Shown here: piece after piece, positions 33,201-41,995 of the stretch
How positions within the stretch are numbered: position 1 is the stretch's first letter
How the letters are laid out: every line of letters starts with the position of its first letter
NCBI RefSeq assembly: GCF_000429445.1
Contig: NZ_AUBW01000019.1
Location: 62,001-126,000 of the forward strand
Direction of reading: 5' to 3'
Source: Algoriphagus terrigena DSM 22685
Lineage (GTDB): Bacteria; Bacteroidota; Bacteroidia; Cytophagales; Cyclobacteriaceae
Length of the DNA: 64,000 nt
Translations under genes and position numbers: made by a program
The notes under the pieces: model-generated
Told to the model about the DNA's origin: nothing
Seen by the model: only the letters and a program-made list of their open reading frames with translations
Databases searched by the model: none

Positions 33201-35261
33201 TTAAGAAATCGTCGATCCGCTGGCAGTCCCATCATGCGGCTGGAGCAGTTTCAGCTTTCCGTCTTTGTCTTCAGCCATGAGGATCATGCCCTCGGAGTCA
33301 ATGCCCATCATCTTGCGCGGCGCGAGGTTGATCAGCATGGTCACTTGCTTTCCGATCAGGAATTCAGGTTCGAAGTGCTCAGCCACTCCGCTCAGCACAG
33401 TTCGGTGGCCCAATCCGATATCCACTTTGAGCTTGAGCAGTTTCTTGGATTTTGGCATTTTCTCCGCTTCCAGGATTGTCACCACCCGCATATCCAGCTT
33501 CGCAAAATCATCATAGCTAATAAGCTCTTTCATCGGAGTGACAGGTGTGTTTGCAGCTTCGTTCATCTTCTTGGCATCTAATAGTTTTTGCACTTGTTTC
33601 TCTACAGTTTCGTCTTCGATCTTTTCGAAGAGCAGCCCCATTTCACCCAGGGAACGGTTGGCACGGATCAACTCTCCGTTGCCTGCCTCGTCCCATTTGC
33701 CGGCCTCGATGTCGAAGAGGTCAAAGAGCTTTTTGGCGGTGTGAGGTAAGAATGGTTCGGACACAATCGCCAAGTTGGCGGCGATGTTCAAGGCAATATT
33801 GAGGATCGTCTTGGTGCGTGGCTCGTCCGTTTTGATCTCTTTCCAAGGCTCGGTGTCGGCGAGGTATTTATTACCCAGTCGGGCCAAATCCATCACCAAA
33901 CCAAGCGCCTCTCTGAACCGATAGCGCTCGATAGAGGAAGCGATTTTCTCTGGAAACTCCGCCAAAGCAGCCAAAACCTCCTCGTCATATCCTCTCAGCT
34001 CACCTCTTTCGGGGACGATTCCCTGAAAGAACTTTTGCGTCAACACCACGGCGCGGTTCACAAAGTTACCGTAGATCGCTACCAGCTCAGAGTTGTTTCT
34101 GGTCTGGTAGTCCTTCCAGGTAAAATCGTTGTCCTTGGTCTCCGGAGCGTTGGCGGTCAAGACGTAGCGAAGCACGTCCTGCTTGCCCGGAAAATCTTCC
34201 AAGTACTCGTGAAGCCAGACCGCCCAGTTGCGGGAAGTGGAGATCTTGTCGCCTTCCAGGTTCAAGAACTCGTTGGCCGGCACGTTGTCAGGCAGCACAT
34301 ATCCGCCGTGAGTCTTGAGGATTGCCGGGAAGATGATGCAGTGGAAGACAATGTTGTCTTTGCCAATGAAGTGCACCAACTTGGTATCCTCGTCTTTCCA
34401 GTAAGGCTCCCAGTCGATACCTTTTTCCGCTGCCCACTCCTTGGTAGACGAGATGTAGCCGATCGGCGCGTCAAACCACACATAAAGTACTTTACCTTCG
34501 GCTCCGGCTACCGGCACAGGGATTCCCCAGTCCAGGTCACGCGTCATGGATCGGGCCTGCAGCCCTTCTCCGGCTTCCAGCCAAGAGCGACATTGACCCA
34601 GCACGTTGTTTTTCCAGTCGTCGGCATGATCTTCCAGTATCCACTTCTTCAGATAGTCTTGGTAGCGCGCCAGATCAAGAAACCAGTGCTTGGTTTCCTT
34701 CAACACCGGCGTTCTGCCACTGAGTTTGGATTTGGGATTGATCAGGTCGGTCGGACTGAGAGAGGTTCCGCACCTTTCGCATTGATCGCCATAGGCATGC
34801 TCATTGCCGCACTTGGGGCACGTACCCTCGATGTAGCGATCCGCCAAGAACTGATTGGCCTCCTCGTCGTAGTACTGCTCGGTCGTTTGCTCCAGGAATT
34901 CGCCTTTTTCATAAAGATCCTTGAAAAAAGACTGCGCAGTCTCGTGGTGAATCGGAGCCGAAGTCCTGGAATAATGGTCGAAACTGATCCCAAACTGCTC
35001 GAAACTGCCCTTCATCATCTTGTGGTAATGATCCACGACCTCCTGTGGAGTCTTGCCTTCCTTTTGGGCCTTGATGGTGATGGCGACACCGTGCTCATCC
35101 GATCCGCAGATATAGGCGACGTCCCGGCCCAGAGAGCGCAGGTAGCGCACATAGATATCTGAGGGCACGTAGCATCCTGCCAGATGGCCGATGTGCAACG
35201 GACCGTTGGCGTAAGGCAGCGCCGAAGTGACAGTGTAGCGTTTGAAATTCTTGTTACTCAT
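33201..35261 (-). CDS. metG: Methionyl-tRNA synthetase
   Basis: 686-aa class I synthetase that charges tRNA-Met. HIGH lies at residues 23-26 ([10 protein letters not shown]), the zinc knuckle CPKCG...CERCG at about 145-165, and the KMSKS-equivalent KISTS in [10 protein letters not shown]. The anticodon-binding helical domain follows, then a C-terminal EMAP-like tRNA-binding domain ([18 protein letters not shown]) that usually mediates dimerisation. Full length for the two-domain bacterial type. Single gene with its own terminator. Confidence 0.97.
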   Translation of the reverse strand: MSNKNFKRYTVTSALPYANGPLHIGHLAGCYVPSDIYVRYLRSLGRDVAYICGSDEHGVAITIKAQKEGKTPQEVVDHYHKMMKGSFEQFGISFDHYSRTSAPIHHETAQSFFKDLYEKGEFLEQTTEQYYDEEANQFLADRYIEGTCPKCGNEHAYGDQCERCGTSLSPTDLINPKSKLSGRTPVLKETKHWFLDLARYQDYLKKWILEDHADDWKNNVLGQCRSWLEAGEGLQARSMTRDLDWGIPVPVAGAEGKVLYVWFDAPIGYISSTKEWAAEKGIDWEPYWKDEDTKLVHFIGKDNIVFHCIIFPAILKTHGGYVLPDNVPANEFLNLEGDKISTSRNWAVWLHEYLEDFPGKQDVLRYVLTANAPETKDNDFTWKDYQTRNNSELVAIYGNFVNRAVVLTQKFFQGIVPERGELRGYDEEVLAALAEFPEKIASSIERYRFREALGLVMDLARLGNKYLADTEPWKEIKTDEPRTKTILNIALNIAANLAIVSEPFLPHTAKKLFDLFDIEAGKWDEAGNGELIRANRSLGEMGLLFEKIEDETVEKQVQKLLDAKKMNEAANTPVTPMKELISYDDFAKLDMRVVTILEAEKMPKSKKLLKLKVDIGLGHRTVLSGVAEHFEPEFLIGKQVTMLINLAPRKMMGIDSEGMILMAEDKDGKLKLLQPHDGTASGSTIS

Positions 35262-35385
35262 GGTTGTTGAATTCTATGATTGCACCGGATTCTATCAAAA
35301 GCCAATTCCGCTTAGGGCGGATCAGATGGCCGAGGAGAAGAGACCGAAGTGGTGTTATTGTAAATTTTGGACGTTTGGCGACGAG

Positions 35386-35970
35386 TCACTCGACTGTTGA
35401 CGTCCTATGTTTTTTAATTACGTCTTGGATAAATTCATTCTTCGAAAGCAGATAGCTTCCTCTGTCATTTTTGAACTTGGAAGCGGACTCGACTTTCAGG
35501 TTTTCGTAGGCTTTGGCGAGCCTTTCGTCTGCTCTGAGTACATCTCTGAATAGCAATTGGTTCACCATAAAGTTATCCTGTGGACACATGTGGATGTGAA
35601 AGATCTGCTCCTTCACCCCATCCAAGTTGTACCCTTTTCCGAAGGACATATAGGCTTCGATGTCGTCCCGCTTCGGCACCAGAAAATAGGTGAACCCAAT
35701 CTCCGCCATCGACGCGATCAAATCCTCATTAAACAAATGCTCCGCAGGTATCACAATTAACAAGTCGATGTATGGCTTTGCCATGATCCCTGGAATCGAA
35801 GTGCTGCCCACATGCTCGACCAACTCTGGCGAAAAGCTGGAAATCCTGGGAAGGATCAGCTCTTTTTCCCGCAGGAAAATCTCCCTCCAGACTGGATTAT
35901 GTACCTCCAAATGGATCGGAAAGAGCCTGTTCCAGTCTTCCTTCTTCAACTCATACAATGGACTGCTCAT
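35386..35970 (-). CDS. GrpB family protein (UPF0157)
   Basis: 194-aa nucleotidyltransferase-fold protein. The core VEHVGSTSIPGIMAKPYIDL carries the GS and DxD-like residues, preceded by FLREKELILPRISSF and followed by KEQIFHIHMCPQDN. GrpB proteins resemble minimal nucleotidyltransferases, sometimes fused to CoA-kinase; the substrate is unknown. The ATG at 35970 is chosen; an upstream start at 35997 would begin close behind a probable -7 element and adds nine residues. Confidence 0.85.
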   Translation of the reverse strand: MSSPLYELKKEDWNRLFPIHLEVHNPVWREIFLREKELILPRISSFSPELVEHVGSTSIPGIMAKPYIDLLIVIPAEHLFNEDLIASMAEIGFTYFLVPKRDDIEAYMSFGKGYNLDGVKEQIFHIHMCPQDNFMVNQLLFRDVLRADERLAKAYENLKVESASKFKNDRGSYLLSKNEFIQDVIKKHRTSTVE

Positions 35971-35994
35971 CTTCTTTTCCTTAAAAATCGAGGC

Positions 35995-36002
35995 CAAAGA
36001 TA
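35995..36002 (-). promoter_or_regulatory. -7 element of the GrpB gene (TATCTTTG)
   Basis: Minus-strand TATCTTTG fits TAnnTTTG and lies 24 bases before the chosen ATG, between the TetR stop codon and the GrpB gene. No TTTG is seen at -33. Confidence 0.4.
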
Positions 36003-36024
36003 GGAAAATCAGGCGAAGGCCTGC

Positions 36025-36657
36025 TTAGGCATTTTGAAATTCGCTGCGGGCTTCTTCGGTCAAAATACCATTGTATATGATGCTGATTGCCTGCTCAAAC
36101 GCGTCGGCTGGTGACATCTTCGCTCCTTTTTGGATCGCCTCCGGAAACTGCGCGACAAACTTCGGATCCCAAATCGACTGAACGGCAGCCGCATAGAGCA
36201 TCACCACGAGGCTGACATTGATCCGAGTATTGATCAAACCCAGCCTGGCACCTTCTTCGATAAGCTTTGCAAAGCGCAGATGGGCAGATTCGTTGATGTA
36301 AGCTTTGAACTCCTGCCACACCCCCGGCGCATGCTCACGGAGATCCTCGAAAAGCTCGGGATTGATCGGCGCCAGATAGGTCGCCACGACGTTGAGAAAA
36401 GAACGGAGCTTCAGCGGAAAAGCCAGGTAGCGATTGTCAACGATGCCCTCCACCTTGGCAGTCATCCTTGTGCAAAGCAAGTCGAAGGATGCCGAAAGCA
36501 GCTCCAGTTTACCAGGATAGTGCTTATAGAGGGTCTTTTTACTCATTCCCAAGTCCGTGGCGATGTCATCCATCGTCGTATTTCGGTAGCCTTTTTCTAG
36601 AAAAAGCCGATAGGCCACATCGAGAATCTTGCCTTCGGGACTGTTCTTTTTACTCAT
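36025..36657 (-). CDS. TetR family transcriptional regulator
   Basis: 210-aa one-component regulator. The N-terminal helix-turn-helix spans about residues 10-55 (ILDVAYRLFLEKGYRNTTM, then IATDLGMSKKTLYKHYPGK). The C-terminal ligand domain is helical and of usual length. The ligand is unknown. A TTG at 36678 could extend the frame, but it falls inside a probable -7 element (TATCTTTG), so the ATG at 36657 is the better start. No efflux or enzyme operon is directly adjacent; the target genes are not evident. Confidence 0.9.
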   Translation of the reverse strand: MSKKNSPEGKILDVAYRLFLEKGYRNTTMDDIATDLGMSKKTLYKHYPGKLELLSASFDLLCTRMTAKVEGIVDNRYLAFPLKLRSFLNVVATYLAPINPELFEDLREHAPGVWQEFKAYINESAHLRFAKLIEEGARLGLINTRINVSLVVMLYAAAVQSIWDPKFVAQFPEAIQKGAKMSPADAFEQAISIIYNGILTEEARSEFQNA

Positions 36658-36675
36658 TTCAGGGGGATTGAGGAG

Positions 36676-36683
36676 CAAAGATA
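36676..36683 (-). promoter_or_regulatory. -7 element of the TetR gene (TATCTTTG)
   Basis: TATCTTTG fits TAnnTTTG. It overlaps the alternative TTG start and thereby supports the ATG at 36657. No clear -33 element. Confidence 0.4.
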
Positions 36684-36836
36684 GAAAGGAACAAATTGGA
36701 GGTTGGGAATTGGAGATTGGAAATTTGAAAAGCTGGATCCTCTTCCTACTTCGGAGCTGAATTCACCGCCTTGCACTTCGTGCAAAAAATAAGTCTCCAA
36801 TAAATCAGCAGTTTAAAAGAAAAAGCGGTTGATGGT

Positions 36837-36867
36837 TTTGCATAAAATCAGAATCCGCTTACTTTTG
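36837..36867 (+). promoter_or_regulatory. Promoter of tRNA-Ser (TTTG-N19-TACTTTTG)
   Basis: A complete match to the Bacteroidota housekeeping promoter: TTTG at 36837-36840, 19 bases, TACTTTTG at 36860-36867. Transcription would start about 20 bases before the tRNA. Confidence 0.75.
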
Positions 36868-36894
36868 CAAACTCGAAAAGAGAGATCACAACAC

Positions 36895-36979
36895 AGAGGA
36901 GTGGCAGAGTGGTCGATCGCGGCGGTCTTGAAAACCGTTGTACCGTGAGGTACCGGGGGTTCGAATCCCTCCTCCTCTG
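36895..36979 (+). tRNA. tRNA-Ser (anticodon TGA)
   Basis: An 85-base cloverleaf with acceptor stem AGAGGAG/CTCCTCT, D arm starting GCAGAGTGG, anticodon loop CTTGAAA (anticodon TGA, reads UCA and related codons), a long variable arm (TACCGTGAGGTA) typical of tRNA-Ser, T arm GGGGG/CCCTC around TTCGAAT, and discriminator G. The CCA end is not encoded. Its own promoter and terminator flank it. Confidence 0.95.
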
Positions 36980-37562
36980 CAAGTCAAACCCTAACCGTCT
37001 GAAATATTGATAGTTAGGGTTTTATTTTTAGATGCAGGAATCTTTTGAGGGTCCCACGAATTTGATCTAGGTCGGAGATTGTTTTGTTTTTGGATTTAGA
37101 TCACTCCAGTTATTTTACTCTGCATCCCACCGCTCCTATTTCTAACAGGATCGAACGATTCGTACCGTGCGGGGGGTACGAGGTGTGCGAATTGTACAAA
37201 TTCTGAGATACAAACCATCCTCCCAATCCTTTATTTCCCTTCACAGAACGCCGACTTGGAAAACTCCTTCGGCACGAAACCCTTACGTCGACACCGATTA
37301 ACATATTCCTCATTTTGAGGAAATAAAGTAACTTTTCGTTCCTGCCTTAACGTGCCGAAGAATTACGGTTGAGGTTGCATTCTTGATCTGCAGCGTTTAA
37401 TGTCTTTATCGATTTCATTCAGACGAAAGCATCGCCTTGGAATGTTTTTAGCGACGAACTAGACGAGACTAATTTCGGAATAGGAGAAAACGCAGTCATG
37501 TCAGCCAAACTACCCGGCAAAAAATACTGCGTTCATTACTCCCTTTGTAAGACTCACACATC
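36980..37562. other. Intergenic region after tRNA-Ser
   Basis: 583 bases. The first 50 hold the tRNA terminator. The rest has no convincing gene; a short stem (TCGTACC with GGTACGA) lies around 37157-37175. I looked for a second copy of the tRNA 3' end that would mark an integrated element and saw none in the window. Confidence 0.5.
36986..37030 (+). terminator. Terminator of tRNA-Ser
   Basis: AAACCCTAAC (36986-36995) and GTTAGGGTTT (37013-37022) pair perfectly, followed by a T-rich tail, 6 bases after the tRNA. Confidence 0.85.
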
Positions 37563-38060
37563 ATGGACATCACACATTTCCTAATCACGGTTTTTTCCGG
37601 ACTGGCAGGCACCGTTGCTATGACGGGTCTGATGTACCTCTATGCGTACCTGAGTAAAAAATTCACCAAAGTCATCCACATACTGGGAAACATGGTAATT
37701 GGAGAAACAAATTACTATACCCCCAGCCGCAACGCCTTTCTTATCGGGACAGTGGCTCATTTTGGCGTCGGGATCCTTTTTTCGTTTGCTTACTTTCTCC
37801 TTTGGAACTGGGGGATATTCGCTATCAATCTGCGTGATTCTGTCTTGATTGGCATCGTGAGTGGGATCGTGGCAATCATCGTGTGGAAAACCTACCTGAG
37901 TCTCCATTCCAGTCCGCCAGAAATCTCCCACTTCCATTATTTTGTCGCGCTGTTTTTGGCACACATTGTCTTTGCAGTCGTCAGCGTAAACGTCTTCCAG
38001 ATGATCACCGACAATCCGGAGCTTTGGTATCAGCTTCAGGAAGAAGCGAAGGTTCTCTGA
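37563..38060 (+). CDS. Hypothetical four-helix membrane protein, 165 aa
   Basis: Four hydrophobic segments at about 4-27, 60-85, 90-110 and 125-147 with short loops, so an inner-membrane protein. The first helix has SGLAGTVAMTGLMYLY; the loop after it carries GETNYYTPSRN, and a SPPEISHFHYF loop holds several His residues. Reminiscent of DUF6789-type proteins but I cannot name it with confidence. The second response-regulator gene follows 348 bases later. Confidence 0.7.
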   Translation: MDITHFLITVFSGLAGTVAMTGLMYLYAYLSKKFTKVIHILGNMVIGETNYYTPSRNAFLIGTVAHFGVGILFSFAYFLLWNWGIFAINLRDSVLIGIVSGIVAIIVWKTYLSLHSSPPEISHFHYFVALFLAHIVFAVVSVNVFQMITDNPELWYQLQEEAKVL

Positions 38061-38408
38061 GATGAATCTTCCATTGATTCCCCGCATGAGAGCACTTCAA
38101 GCTGCCACTGGACCGGACCAGCCCCAACATCACTGACAGTCTGGAATTTTTCAAAAATTCCACCCTCTCGATACGCGAAAAAATGCCCCGCAGGAATTAT
38201 ACAATCCCATTATCCTGATCAGGACACATTAAATTCTCCCGGAAATTTAGTATATTAGGTTCCCTGCTCTTTAGAAAGACAGCGGTAAATCTACTGCAGC
38301 GCACTTGTTGAATCTCAAGCGAGCCAGTAGTTATTGACTGATGTATTTTGGAGAGCATGGGTCTTTCGGCAGTATTGATTTTCTTACGAACTCATCTATA
38401 CGCCGATC
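38061..38408. other. Intergenic region with a perfect 21-base palindrome
   Basis: 348 bases. TGGAATTTTTCAAAAATTCCA at 38142-38162 is an exact inverted repeat and may end transcription of the membrane-protein gene. The rest presumably holds the promoter of the receiver protein. Confidence 0.5.
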
Positions 38409-38822
38409 ATGAACAACCAGAATCTCGACCTTATGGCTTCTAAAGTTTTTTTACTCATAGATGATGACATTGATGATCACAATTTCTTTGTCGAGGCGGT
38501 CAGTGCAGTTGATTCCACTGCCCAATGTCTGGGGGCCATGGATGGCGAAGACGGCCTTTCCAAGCTGCGCTCAAATCCCCTACACCTGCCAGACTACATT
38601 TTTTTGGATCTGAATATGCCCCGTATGGACGGCAAAAGCTGTCTTACTGAAATTAACAAGGACGGAAATTTGAAAAATATCCCAGTCATCATCTTCTCCA
38701 CCTCATCTAATCCAGTAGATGTAATGGAGACCCGAGAATTGGGAGCTTCCTATTATTTGGTAAAACCTTACGACTTTAACACGTTGTGTAAAGAAATTAA
38801 TTTTGTAATCAACAAGTTCTAA
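38409..38822 (+). CDS. Single-domain response regulator
   Basis: 137 aa, only a receiver domain. Acidic pocket DDD at about 18-20, phosphoacceptor Asp in YIFLDLNMPRMDGKS (about residue 61), Thr/Ser switch in IIFSTSS, and Lys in YYLVKPYDF. The insertion-rich N terminus and LPDYIFLDLNMP are typical of the Rcp1-like receivers of Cytophagales, which relay phosphate from hybrid kinases or phytochromes. No kinase gene is nearby, so its partner is encoded elsewhere. Confidence 0.92.
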   Translation: MNNQNLDLMASKVFLLIDDDIDDHNFFVEAVSAVDSTAQCLGAMDGEDGLSKLRSNPLHLPDYIFLDLNMPRMDGKSCLTEINKDGNLKNIPVIIFSTSSNPVDVMETRELGASYYLVKPYDFNTLCKEINFVINKF

Positions 38823-39014
38823 TTCAACTTAGTAACATTCTTTTTATCTTATTTAAAATACAATAAAAATATATTTAATTTTATAATTCCACTCTATCAT
38901 CGAGTCGAACAGGGTGAAATTTAATCTTATTTTTAGCATTCACTCGCCTGCAAAATCTAAGTCTGCTGGATCCAGTCCATCGCCGAGTTTACCCGACTTT
39001 ACCGGTTCACCGAA

Positions 39015-39746
39015 TCATTCGCTCTTTCTGAAAACAAACTCCCTCACAAGCGGCTTGTCAAGAGCTATATCCTGTTTCAATTCCTCATCACTGCCGAAGA
39101 ACCTTTTGGTGGTGCGGAAAAACTCAACGGGAAATACAAGTTCATCCTCGAAGAAAATCCAGGGTCTGAGGGTGAATGAACCTTCTTTTTCGGCCTTCAG
39201 GCTGATTTTCTCGTCGCCGATAATGGGTTCAATCGGGATTTCGTCCCGCCGCGAAATCTCGTCTTGACACAACGCCAGGGAGAGATCATCACAGAAGCGC
39301 AAAAACTCATAACTCTGTAAAACCGCTTTTGAATCGAGATTGAGGTGGACTTCGTACCGGTTTCTCAGGCGGCGTTGCTTGTCGAGAAACTCAATCACGT
39401 CCTTGTCGGCCGAATCCCGATAAAGATTTTGGCAATGAAGCGACACCATGATGGCCATGAATGACGACTTGTACTGCGCGGACCTGACCACAGCGCTTGC
39501 CTGCTTCAGATTCACCTCCTTTCGGTCGCGGTAGTCCAAGGGAGCACCCGCTTCCGTCAGATTATCCCTTCCATTCCAATTGGGCTGTGCATTGTCGTGC
39601 TCACCGATGCTTCCCAGTCCAGCGGCGAGGTATTTCCTCACAGGCCAGTAGCGATGATCGATGGCCAGCCCGATATCCATCGCCAATAAGGCATGTGCCT
39701 TATGAAAGTAAATTTTCCAACCCGGTTCAACTGGCGCTACGATCAT
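39015..39746 (-). CDS. DUF3891 family protein
   Basis: 243-aa cytoplasmic protein. It opens with MIVAPVEPGWKIYFHKAHA, continues HALLAMDIGLAIDHRYWP and a SIGEHDNAQPNWNGRD block, then CQNLYRDSADKDVIEFLDKQ. These His/Asp-rich blocks match DUF3891, whose HD-like residues suggest metal-dependent hydrolysis, though no activity is established. The ATG at 39746 is chosen: it is the family start and lies 34 bases after the stop of the CinA-like gene, giving an operon. A longer version would overlap that gene. Confidence 0.78.
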   Translation of the reverse strand: MIVAPVEPGWKIYFHKAHALLAMDIGLAIDHRYWPVRKYLAAGLGSIGEHDNAQPNWNGRDNLTEAGAPLDYRDRKEVNLKQASAVVRSAQYKSSFMAIMVSLHCQNLYRDSADKDVIEFLDKQRRLRNRYEVHLNLDSKAVLQSYEFLRFCDDLSLALCQDEISRRDEIPIEPIIGDEKISLKAEKEGSFTLRPWIFFEDELVFPVEFFRTTKRFFGSDEELKQDIALDKPLVREFVFRKSE

Positions 39747-39780
39747 CGTTTCGTGATTTAGGAGAAACCAATTAGGTCGC

Positions 39781-40290
39781 TCAGGAGGTGCGGGAAGTAA
39801 GGCATCTTGCACATTCCCGGATTGCTTGGGACGCAAAGTCCATCTGAACCTCATATTGGGAAGTTTTGTCGCTCATCAACCGATCAGCCAGGATCAACTC
39901 CCCGTTTAGCGAGACGCTGATAAACGCGAACTTTTCAAAAATCTCCTGTTCCGGAACAACAGACGCATATCCCGTCAAGGAAATTCCCAGGTTTGCCTTA
40001 AAGAGTACGCAGCAGTTTTCGGCCATTAGATCGGCGATCTCAGGAGTCACTCCGTTAGTTTCATAGCATTTCTCTAGAGGAATATGAAGAAGATGATGCT
40101 TCAGCTCACAGGTATAGGTCGTAACGCCTCCATTGTAGAACAGGCCAGCCTCATTCATATTGCTTAAAAGCAGCTGGACAAACCCAGCCGTGACACTTTC
40201 TGCGACCGCGATTTTATAGGAACCCTCAAGGCAAAACCTTCGGATTATCTCCAGTTCAGCGGCTAGATTTTCAGAGATATCGGTACTCAT
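39781..40290 (-). CDS. CinA C-terminal domain protein (PncC-like)
   Basis: 169-aa protein made only of the CinA amidohydrolase domain: YKIAVAESVTAGFVQLLLSN holds the catalytic Ser region, then FYNGGVTTYTCELKHHLL, NGVTPEIADLMAENC and GISLTGYA. Family enzymes deamidate nicotinamide mononucleotide. The usual ES(C)TGG is ESVTAG here, so the active site is atypical and activity is not assured. The start at 40290 removes a non-conserved 14-residue extension. Upstream partner of DUF3891. Confidence 0.82.
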   Translation of the reverse strand: MSTDISENLAAELEIIRRFCLEGSYKIAVAESVTAGFVQLLLSNMNEAGLFYNGGVTTYTCELKHHLLHIPLEKCYETNGVTPEIADLMAENCCVLFKANLGISLTGYASVVPEQEIFEKFAFISVSLNGELILADRLMSDKTSQYEVQMDFASQAIRECARCLTSRTS

Positions 40291-40568
40291 ACGTCCATTC
40301 GTTTCTGATTTCCTATCCCATCCCCGTACCAAAAATCAGGATGATCACACCTCGCTACCTGTGTCATTTTTGCTGTTTGGAGCGTGTTTGGAATGCGAAT
40401 ATTCTTCACAACCTGTAGACAGGCTTAGACACGCCGGCACATTGGAGATCGGGTCCGCAGCGATTTTGTCCACGCAAATGCCGATTTATAAGCTTGAGTG
40501 GGTCGATCTGGGAGACTGGTACGCTGATTGAAAAATCTGAAGTATCATAAACCAAACTAACTACAACT

Positions 40569-41072
40569 ATGGCTACACAGGAATCTAAATTCAGCCAGCT
40601 TTTTCTCGACGAGATCAAAGACATCTACTGGGCTGAGAAGCATCTGGTGAAAGCTCTTCCGAAGATGATCAAGGGAGCGACATCTTCCGTGCTTGCCGAC
40701 GCGATTGACATGCATCTGGAAGAAACCAAAGAACATGTCAGCCGCTTGGAAGAGGTGTTTAAGCTTTTGGGCGAAAAGCCTCAGGCGAAGAAATGCGACG
40801 CGATGGAAGGACTCATCAAAGAAGCAGAATCCATCCTGGAAGATACAGATTCGGACACGATGGTGCGTGACGCCGGGATAATCATCGCCAGCCAAAAGGT
40901 GGAACATTACGAAATCGCCTCCTATGGCTCGCTTGTCGCCCTCGCGGAAAAGATGGGAATGAAGGAAGCAGCGTCTATCCTAAACGACACGCTGAAAGAG
41001 GAAAAGAAAACGGACGCCAATCTTACGAAGCTTGCGGTCTCAGAGATCAATGAGGAAGCTTCCGATGAGTAG
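40569..41072 (+). CDS. Ferritin-like DUF892 protein (YciE/YciF type)
   Basis: 167-aa four-helix bundle. It shows FSQLFLDEIKDIYWAEKHLV, then HLEETKEHVSRLEEVF, AGIIIASQKVEHYEIASYG and a final ETLKEEK-like helix (LNDTLKEEKKTD). The Glu and His residues in ExxH-like positions (LDEIKDIYWAEKH, HLEETKEH, KVEHYE) suit a di-metal site. The family is induced by osmotic and general stress in other bacteria. A strong terminator follows, so it is transcribed alone. Confidence 0.93.
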   Translation: MATQESKFSQLFLDEIKDIYWAEKHLVKALPKMIKGATSSVLADAIDMHLEETKEHVSRLEEVFKLLGEKPQAKKCDAMEGLIKEAESILEDTDSDTMVRDAGIIIASQKVEHYEIASYGSLVALAEKMGMKEAASILNDTLKEEKKTDANLTKLAVSEINEEASDE

Positions 41073-41075
41073 GGT

Positions 41076-41105
41076 AAAAAGGGACGACCGGTCCCTTTTT
41101 CTTCT
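41076..41105 (+). terminator. Terminator of the DUF892 gene
   Basis: AAAAAGGGAC and GTCCCTTTTT pair perfectly around CGACCG and run into TTTTTCTTC, 4 bases after the stop codon. Confidence 0.9.
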
Positions 41106-41162
41106 ATTTCCATTAGGTAAAACACGCCCCGTCAAATCAATTAAAACTTAAACCAATTAGTT

Positions 41163-41420
41163 ATGGACACACCAAACAAACAAGGATCTGAAAAAAGGGA
41201 AGGGAAAGTTGCGAAAGCCATTGAGGAGCAAACTTCGAAACTCCCCTCGGATGTATTCCTGTGGGCCTCAATGGGAGCTATGGTTGTATCCCTTGGATTA
41301 AAGATGGCCAAAAAAAGCCATACGGCGCTTTTCATAGGCCAATGGGCTGCGCCATTTTTGCTGTTGGGTATTTACGACAAGATCGTAAAAACTTCAGGAT
41401 CGGAAAGGGATGACGATTGA
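41163..41420 (+). CDS. Small membrane protein, 85 aa
   Basis: A charged N terminus (about 25 residues, KREGKVAKAIEEQTSKLPSD) is followed by two hydrophobic segments at about 31-49 and 56-71 (FIGQWAAPFLLLGIYDKI). Conserved-looking, similar to small proteins that accompany stress genes in Bacteroidota, without a known function. Start fixed by the first ATG, preceded by an AT-rich leader like its neighbours. Confidence 0.72.
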   Translation: MDTPNKQGSEKREGKVAKAIEEQTSKLPSDVFLWASMGAMVVSLGLKMAKKSHTALFIGQWAAPFLLLGIYDKIVKTSGSERDDD

Positions 41421-41507
41421 CGTCATCCTTTTTCATTCTGGGACAGCTAGGAAAAATGCCCCCGCGACTCCATTATCAGCTTTTGCCGACAGCGAAAATC
41501 TCGATTC

Positions 41508-41912
41508 ATGAATCATCAGGAAAGAAAAGTACGCTACTACCTACTACTGGTCCAAGGAACCTACTACTTCTTCCTTGGCATCACAGTGCTTTCTTTCAGA
41601 CTGGCCGCAGAATTCTACTTACTGGATAATTCCCCCCGCGGAATCTATCTCATCACCCTTGCGACAGTATTACTACTGGGAATTGGAGTGTCACTTTTTC
41701 TTGCAAGGAATCACTACAAGCAAACGATGTCCGGGGGAGTTCTTGGAATTATCACGGCGTCGTCATTTTTCTTACACCATTCTTTCTATCTCTACGAGTT
41801 TGATTCCGGCATCTTCCTTTGGCTGGACTGGCTGGTACAACTCGCAATTCTTCTATGCTGGATATGGCTATTCTATTGGAAGTGGATAGAAAATAAATTT
41901 AACAGTATTTAA
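41508..41912 (+). CDS. Hypothetical membrane protein, 134 aa
   Basis: Four hydrophobic segments at about 10-31, 45-65, 75-93 and 102-126 with short loops; aromatic-rich ends (LLCWIWLFYWKW). The basic start (MNHQERKVRYY) suggests the N terminus is cytoplasmic. No family recognised. It lies 87 bases after the preceding small membrane-protein gene and 83 bases before the pyruvate oxidase gene on the same strand, so one transcript is possible. Confidence 0.7.
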   Translation: MNHQERKVRYYLLLVQGTYYFFLGITVLSFRLAAEFYLLDNSPRGIYLITLATVLLLGIGVSLFLARNHYKQTMSGGVLGIITASSFFLHHSFYLYEFDSGIFLWLDWLVQLAILLCWIWLFYWKWIENKFNSI

Positions 41913-41995
41913 TTCTAAAAAAGGCGACCAGATGTCCAGCACCAAACAAATAGAGCTTCAACGGAACAGATTTAGGATAACAAACTGAAACAGCC

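Noticed and set aside
36895..37562. tRNA-Ser as an integration site for a genomic island
   Set aside because: No integrase and no second copy of the tRNA 3' end is visible in the window.
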